Of a stretch of 37,554 bases of DNA, positions 33,383 to 37,554 are shown piece by piece (the stretch's first letter is position 1; each line of letters opens with the position of its first letter). The DNA lies in NCBI GenBank assembly GCA_017934625.1, contig JAGBJE010000043.1, positions 1 to 37,554 on the forward strand. The letters are read 5' to 3'. The notes under the pieces are model-generated. The model had not been told where the DNA came from. It did not search any database and saw only the letters and a program-made list of their open reading frames with translations. The translations under genes and the position numbers were made by a program. Source of the stretch: Pseudobutyrivibrio sp. (GTDB lineage: Bacteria; Bacillota; Clostridia; Lachnospirales; Lachnospiraceae).

Positions 33383-36370
33383 ATGGCAAATGATTCTTTT
33401 TCAATCAAGCTAGATAACAGAACAGAAGAAGATATAAAAAAGAGAATAGCAGAGCTTGCAAAATCCTATGTTCCACAGTGGCATTTTGACACTGAAAATC
33501 CTGACATAGGCTCTACTATAGCGCTTTTGTTTGCAGAGCAGACAATGCGTAATATCAAGCATTTCAATCATTTGCTTCCTAAATATCACGCCCAGCTTGT
33601 AAATCTCCTTGGCCTATCATTGATGCCAGCACAGCCTTCTGGTTCAGTGGTATTTATAGATTTGATTGCAGACACAATGGAAGGCACCTTTATTCCAAGT
33701 CGCACTAAGCTTTTATCCACGGAAACAGAGGACAGAATCGTCTTTGAAACTACCGCTCCATTATATGTGTCAAATTCCAAGTTTACAGGAGGATTTTTGA
33801 CTAGAAGAAGTGATGGAAGAGTTTACAAGTTTGCAGATGAAGCAGCAGAAGAGTTTTTCTTCGAGCCATTTCCACTGTTTGATTTTAGAAATATGGAGGC
33901 AGAGGGAGAGGACAGTGTAGTCATTTCCCATCCTTTTATTTTTGATGTTGAAGATGAAGATATAAGAATTGATTTGACGGGCAATGAGTCACTTCTATCT
34001 AAAATGAGAGATGGCAAATTTTCATTTTTGTTTAAGGGACCTAATGGCTATATGCCAGTATCTGATTATCAGGTTACATCTACAGGGGTGATTCTACAAA
34101 AGGATTTTAGCTGTATAGCCCCACAGTACCAAGAGCTTGAAGATGAGGAATTAGAGGTACTCCCTCAGGAACCAACCAAGCTAAAAATACTTGCCAACGA
34201 GCCGATCATTGAGACTATTAGTATAGACAAAATGGCTATATCTTCTAATGGTTCTTTCAGGCAAATGGATTTTGTTGGCAATGAGGAGGAGTCTTTTAAG
34301 GAAAATAATTTTGCACCATTTTCGGACAAGTTGGATTTGTTTAATGAGTGCTATATAAATCTGGAAAACTATTTTATCAAGCAAGAATCCCAGATTACCA
34401 TGGAATTTGATTTGCTATTTGGAACTAATAATATCAGCATAAGTCAAAAGGAGCTTGATGAAAGCCTAAAGATAATCAAGAGAAAGCCTAGGAACCAGGC
34501 TGATGAATTAGGACCGGATGTATATCCTGATGAAGTAACCATGTGCTATTACAATGGTAGCTCGTGGAGACGAATGGATATTGATGGCTTTGATATCAGA
34601 ATGTTTGCAAAGGGCACTGAAGGGCATATTAAGTTTACATTTGAATGCCCAGCAGATTGGCAGTCAATAGATGTGTCTGGCAGACAGGGGCACTATATCA
34701 GAATTCAGCTGATTCAGTCTTACAACTGCTACATGATTCCAGCTGTTCATCACTATCCAATATTTAAGAATCTTAAATGCTCATATAGCTACAACAATGC
34801 CACCTATAAGCCAAAGGAGGTAACACTGATTTCAGGCAGCAGGACAACAGATGTTAGTAATGCCGTGGCAACAGATGAAAGCGTGGATTTATTCCACCCA
34901 AGTCCATATAAAGAGGATGCCTTGTATCTATGTCTGGATAGACCTTTAGTAAATGGTCCAATAGGTTTGTTTGTAGGGCTATCGGCTGGTACATCGGTTC
35001 CATGTCAGCCTTTTGCGCTGGAATATCTGGCTCGTGACGGTTTTAAACAAATTCAGATTGAGGATGGCACACACAATCTTTCTCAAAACGGAGTCCTGAG
35101 ATTTCTACCTCCAGAGGATATAGTAAAGAGTACACTAGAAGGCAGAGAAGGCTATTGGATTAGAATAGTAGCTGCAAAGCAAAGCAACCACGAGGTAATT
35201 CCACCGATTATTGAGCAGTTTAAAATAAATGCTGTTGAAGTATTAAATGTGGATTCCCAGGCGGAACAGGTATTTTATCTGGATGAAATCACACCAAATA
35301 TGTCATTTCCTATAGAGGGCAACAACATATTAGATGTGGATTTGTGGGTGAATGAGCGAAATGTCCTGAGTGCTGAGCAGATGGAAGAACTTATGAGAAC
35401 AAACCCGGATAGAGTGAAAGCCGATGTAGATATATTAGGGGCTATTCAGAATTTCTTTGTAAAGTGGGATGAAGTGGATTCCTTGGAGTTCTCTACAAAA
35501 GAAGATAGACACTACATCCTAAATAGGGTGACTAGACGAGTATACTTTGGGGATGGTTTATATACTAAGACTCCTACATACATGGATGGCCCGGCTTTTG
35601 TAGTATTTGTAAGAAGCTGTGATGGCGAAAGAGGAAATGTAGGTGAAGGGGCAATCGATCAGTCCATAGAGTATTTGGAATTTGTGGGAAATATAACAAA
35701 TCCTATTCCAGCTTCTGGTGGAAATAATATAGAAAGCTTTCAGAATGCACTTAAACATGGGGCAAATCTCCTAAGCAACAGCGGCAGATTAGTATCAGCG
35801 GCAGATTATATCAGAGACATATCTGCCATGTCTAATAATATAGAGCATGTAGCTGTTGTCAGCGGAGTGGATCAGTATTTAAGAAAAAGTGAGAATCGAC
35901 TTAATATTATCGTGCTAATGAAGGACTTTGAAAAAAACTCACTTACCTTCCAAAGACTGGCACCTAGCATAAAAAGATATGTGGTAGAAAACAGTGAGCT
36001 TACCATAGCTGAGGATGATATTTATGTTGTGGAGCCACTAAAGGTAAAGGTAACTGTAGATGCATGGATTAGACGTGATTTGACAGAGGACAGCTTCGTT
36101 GTCATGGAAGAAATGAAGCGAGTACTTAAGGAATATCTAAATCCTATTTCGTCAGAAAGTCACATGGGTTGGAACATTGGTGTTTTACCAAGACGAAAGC
36201 AGATATTTATGAAGCTTAATTCAGTAAGTGGAGCAAATAGAGTTGAGCGTATGGAAGTGGTAGCAGAGTATACAGATGAAAAAGGAACTCATGTAGTTAC
36301 CTTGGAAGAGCTACCTAACAATATGTTTTTTGTGGTTGTTAGTGGAGACCATAAAATCCACACATTTTAG
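33383..36370 (+). CDS. Baseplate J-like wedge protein (Afp11-like)
   Basis: 995 aa. The start IKKRIAELAKSYVPQWHFDTENPDIGSTIALLFAEQTMRNIKHFNHLLPKYHAQLVNLLGLSLMPAQPS is typical of eCIS/phage baseplate J (gp6/TssF-type) proteins. The middle is beta-rich with DGFKQIQIEDGTHNLSQNGVLRF and GREGYWIRI. The J core near 790-960 has TNPIPASGGNNIESFQNALKHGANLLSNSGRLVSAADYI and KRYVVENSELTIAEDDIYVVEPLKVKVTVDA. It forms the wedge ring around the hub. Length is normal for Afp11-type proteins. Confidence 0.92.
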   Translation: MANDSFSIKLDNRTEEDIKKRIAELAKSYVPQWHFDTENPDIGSTIALLFAEQTMRNIKHFNHLLPKYHAQLVNLLGLSLMPAQPSGSVVFIDLIADTMEGTFIPSRTKLLSTETEDRIVFETTAPLYVSNSKFTGGFLTRRSDGRVYKFADEAAEEFFFEPFPLFDFRNMEAEGEDSVVISHPFIFDVEDEDIRIDLTGNESLLSKMRDGKFSFLFKGPNGYMPVSDYQVTSTGVILQKDFSCIAPQYQELEDEELEVLPQEPTKLKILANEPIIETISIDKMAISSNGSFRQMDFVGNEEESFKENNFAPFSDKLDLFNECYINLENYFIKQESQITMEFDLLFGTNNISISQKELDESLKIIKRKPRNQADELGPDVYPDEVTMCYYNGSSWRRMDIDGFDIRMFAKGTEGHIKFTFECPADWQSIDVSGRQGHYIRIQLIQSYNCYMIPAVHHYPIFKNLKCSYSYNNATYKPKEVTLISGSRTTDVSNAVATDESVDLFHPSPYKEDALYLCLDRPLVNGPIGLFVGLSAGTSVPCQPFALEYLARDGFKQIQIEDGTHNLSQNGVLRFLPPEDIVKSTLEGREGYWIRIVAAKQSNHEVIPPIIEQFKINAVEVLNVDSQAEQVFYLDEITPNMSFPIEGNNILDVDLWVNERNVLSAEQMEELMRTNPDRVKADVDILGAIQNFFVKWDEVDSLEFSTKEDRHYILNRVTRRVYFGDGLYTKTPTYMDGPAFVVFVRSCDGERGNVGEGAIDQSIEYLEFVGNITNPIPASGGNNIESFQNALKHGANLLSNSGRLVSAADYIRDISAMSNNIEHVAVVSGVDQYLRKSENRLNIIVLMKDFEKNSLTFQRLAPSIKRYVVENSELTIAEDDIYVVEPLKVKVTVDAWIRRDLTEDSFVVMEEMKRVLKEYLNPISSESHMGWNIGVLPRRKQIFMKLNSVSGANRVERMEVVAEYTDEKGTHVVTLEELPNNMFFVVVSGDHKIHTF

Positions 36371-36397
36371 TAAATACTTACGGTGAGAGGTATTGGG

Positions 36398-37554
36398 ATG
36401 ATTTTTTTACAGGAAGACAAACTAGATCTTTATGATGAGACAATGGAAAGAGCAAAAATGCAGATTCCATTATATTGCAAGGACTGGACAAACTTTCATC
36501 CATCAGATCCAGGGATTACAATTTTGGAAAACATTTTTGCATTTCAGTTAAATCAACAAAGACAGCTATCCTCTGTCTCTCCTGAAGTGCAGGAAAAACT
36601 GCTAAACATGATGAACTTCAAGCGCTACAACAATAAATGCGCTAGAGTATTGTTGCAGGCTCTCAATGCTGAGGAGTCATTTCTGATACCAGTGAATCAG
36701 TGCTTTTCTTTAGGAGACCTTTCCTATGAATGCAACCGTCAGGTAGAAATTGGTGGCAATGAGTTGACAGGCATTTACTCAGTCTCAAAGTCCGGTGACA
36801 TAGAGGATTTATCATTGCTTCTTTATGATGAATTACCTGTGGAGCGATATCCTTTTGGCAAGGAAGCCAAGGAAGGTGTGGAGCTGTATCTATGCGTAGA
36901 AAATCCTATTCCACAAGGTGAAGAAGTGATTTTTTATTTGTCCCATGCTCATAGCAAATGGCGCAATCCAGCAGTAGATAGAAAATTTGTTAATAGCTTT
37001 GGAGAAATAAGGTGGGAAATATACACCGATAAGGGCTTTGTGCCAGTGACAGTTCATGATTACACAGGTGGCATGGTTGCTAGCGGAGAGCTTAGAATAA
37101 AGCAAAATGCTGGGGAAATGGCAGAATATACATTGCCAAATGACAGCACCGGATATGTAATTCGTGGCACACTCGAGGAATCAAACTATGATGTGGTTCC
37201 TGTGCTTAACGGTGTTTATGGCTTTCTATTTGAAGTGTGGCAAAAAAGTACGGAAAGCACCTGCCTTACCTTTGCCAAGGGCAAGGAAATCTCCCTATAT
37301 TTAGATTTGCTTGAGGAAGGCTATTTCAAGCTATACTGCAAGGAAAAGGATGGCAAGTATTATGAATATACAGTGGGAGAAGTAAAAAGGGGACAAAGAC
37401 ATTATGATATTGACCATGTTGGTTATGGTAGATTCGTTTTCAAATTTCCAAACACTGTAGCAGCTGGAAGTGATTCTATAAAGATAGTGGCATATAACGA
37501 GATGATGATGCGCCGTTACAGGATAGGCGAGCTTTATGGCTTTGATGACCAGGA
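36398..37554 (+). CDS. Baseplate wedge protein (Afp12-like), 3' end outside window
   Basis: The frame opens at the ATG at 36398 (GAGAGG 7 nt upstream) and stays open for 385 codons to the edge. The start DKLDLYDETMERAKMQIPLYCKDWTNFHPSDPGITILENIFAFQLNQQRQLSSVSPEVQEKLLNMMNF follows the common eCIS and baseplate J-like opening (W-x-x-x-x-P-x-D-P-G-I-T-x-L-E). Following gp25 and Afp11 in order, this is the second large wedge protein. The domains after ~residue 80 are beta-rich (VPVTVHDYTGGMVASGELRI). The C-terminus and downstream genes are not visible. Confidence 0.82.
   Translation, partial: MIFLQEDKLDLYDETMERAKMQIPLYCKDWTNFHPSDPGITILENIFAFQLNQQRQLSSVSPEVQEKLLNMMNFKRYNNKCARVLLQALNAEESFLIPVNQCFSLGDLSYECNRQVEIGGNELTGIYSVSKSGDIEDLSLLLYDELPVERYPFGKEAKEGVELYLCVENPIPQGEEVIFYLSHAHSKWRNPAVDRKFVNSFGEIRWEIYTDKGFVPVTVHDYTGGMVASGELRIKQNAGEMAEYTLPNDSTGYVIRGTLEESNYDVVPVLNGVYGFLFEVWQKSTESTCLTFAKGKEISLYLDLLEEGYFKLYCKEKDGKYYEYTVGEVKRGQRHYDIDHVGYGRFVFKFPNTVAAGSDSIKIVAYNEMMMRRYRIGELYGFDDQ

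Noticed and set aside
10762..37554. A canonical type VI secretion system
   Set aside because: No TssJLM, TssK, TssBC pair or ClpV; the sheath is a single phage-type gene, and DUF4255, DUF4280 and AAA+ features point to eCIS.
21120..37554. A prophage or R-type tailocin
   Set aside because: No integrase, terminase, capsid, lysis or repressor genes; the Afp15/Afp16-like and DUF4280 proteins are eCIS markers.

Overview
The window carries most of a contractile injection system (CIS) locus of the extracellular/phage-tail-like (eCIS, AFP/PVC/MAC-related) lineage. The base composition is AT-rich, Shine-Dalgarno sites are strong, genes are tightly packed, and codon use and protein style look like an anaerobic Bacillota. 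A Lachnospiraceae-type organism (Butyrivibrio/Pseudobutyrivibrio/Roseburia-like) is my best guess, by inference only. I see no tRNA, rRNA, CRISPR array, transposase or integrase. There is no gene-free stretch above 300 bases; the longest is 10532-10761 (230 nt), which holds a terminator and a promoter region.

Region 1 (1-10.6 kb) is the regulatory and cargo side. It starts with the C-terminus of an AAA+ ATPase (Afp15-like) and a short, sensor-less histidine-kinase-like protein. Two tandem paralogous proteins with one hydrophobic segment follow (465 and 445 aa), then a small acidic helical protein and two convergent tandem-GNAT-like proteins. The region ends with a two-gene unit: a 229-aa protein of unknown fold translationally coupled to a 1251-aa protein that ends in a complete calpain-type (C2) cysteine protease domain. 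The two paralogs and the calpain protein appear to share a helical module at the same distance from their N-termini, which makes them a candidate cargo set with a common loading or packaging module. A strong intrinsic terminator closes the region.

Region 2 (10.7-21.1 kb) starts at a new promoter region. It encodes a conserved eCIS-associated protein (597 aa) and then five membrane or exported proteins that are unusual for an eCIS locus: a pseudokinase-like protein with one C-terminal TM; a four-TM protein with a degenerate class III nucleotide cyclase domain; a TM protein with MORN repeats; a signal-peptide protein with a TolC-like coiled-coil pattern; and an 859-aa single-TM, Ala-rich protein. 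I infer a dedicated envelope module (anchor, gate or sensor) for a CIS in a Gram-positive cell.

Region 3 (21.1-37.5 kb) is the structural operon in order: DUF4255/Afp16-type terminator protein, an Ig-like protein, a DUF4280 PAAR-like tip, one sheath, the tube, a tail-assembly-like protein plus a DUF6760-like reading frame (possibly joined by -1 frameshifting, as in phage tail-assembly chaperones), an Afp5-like tube protein with a long repetitive tail, a coiled-coil protein, two CIS_tube (Afp7-like, no LysM seen) proteins, a separate gp27-like hub and gp5/VgrG-like spike, gp25, baseplate J (Afp11-like) and the start of an Afp12-like baseplate protein that runs off the window. The tape measure and receptor-binding fibre are not evident and may lie downstream.
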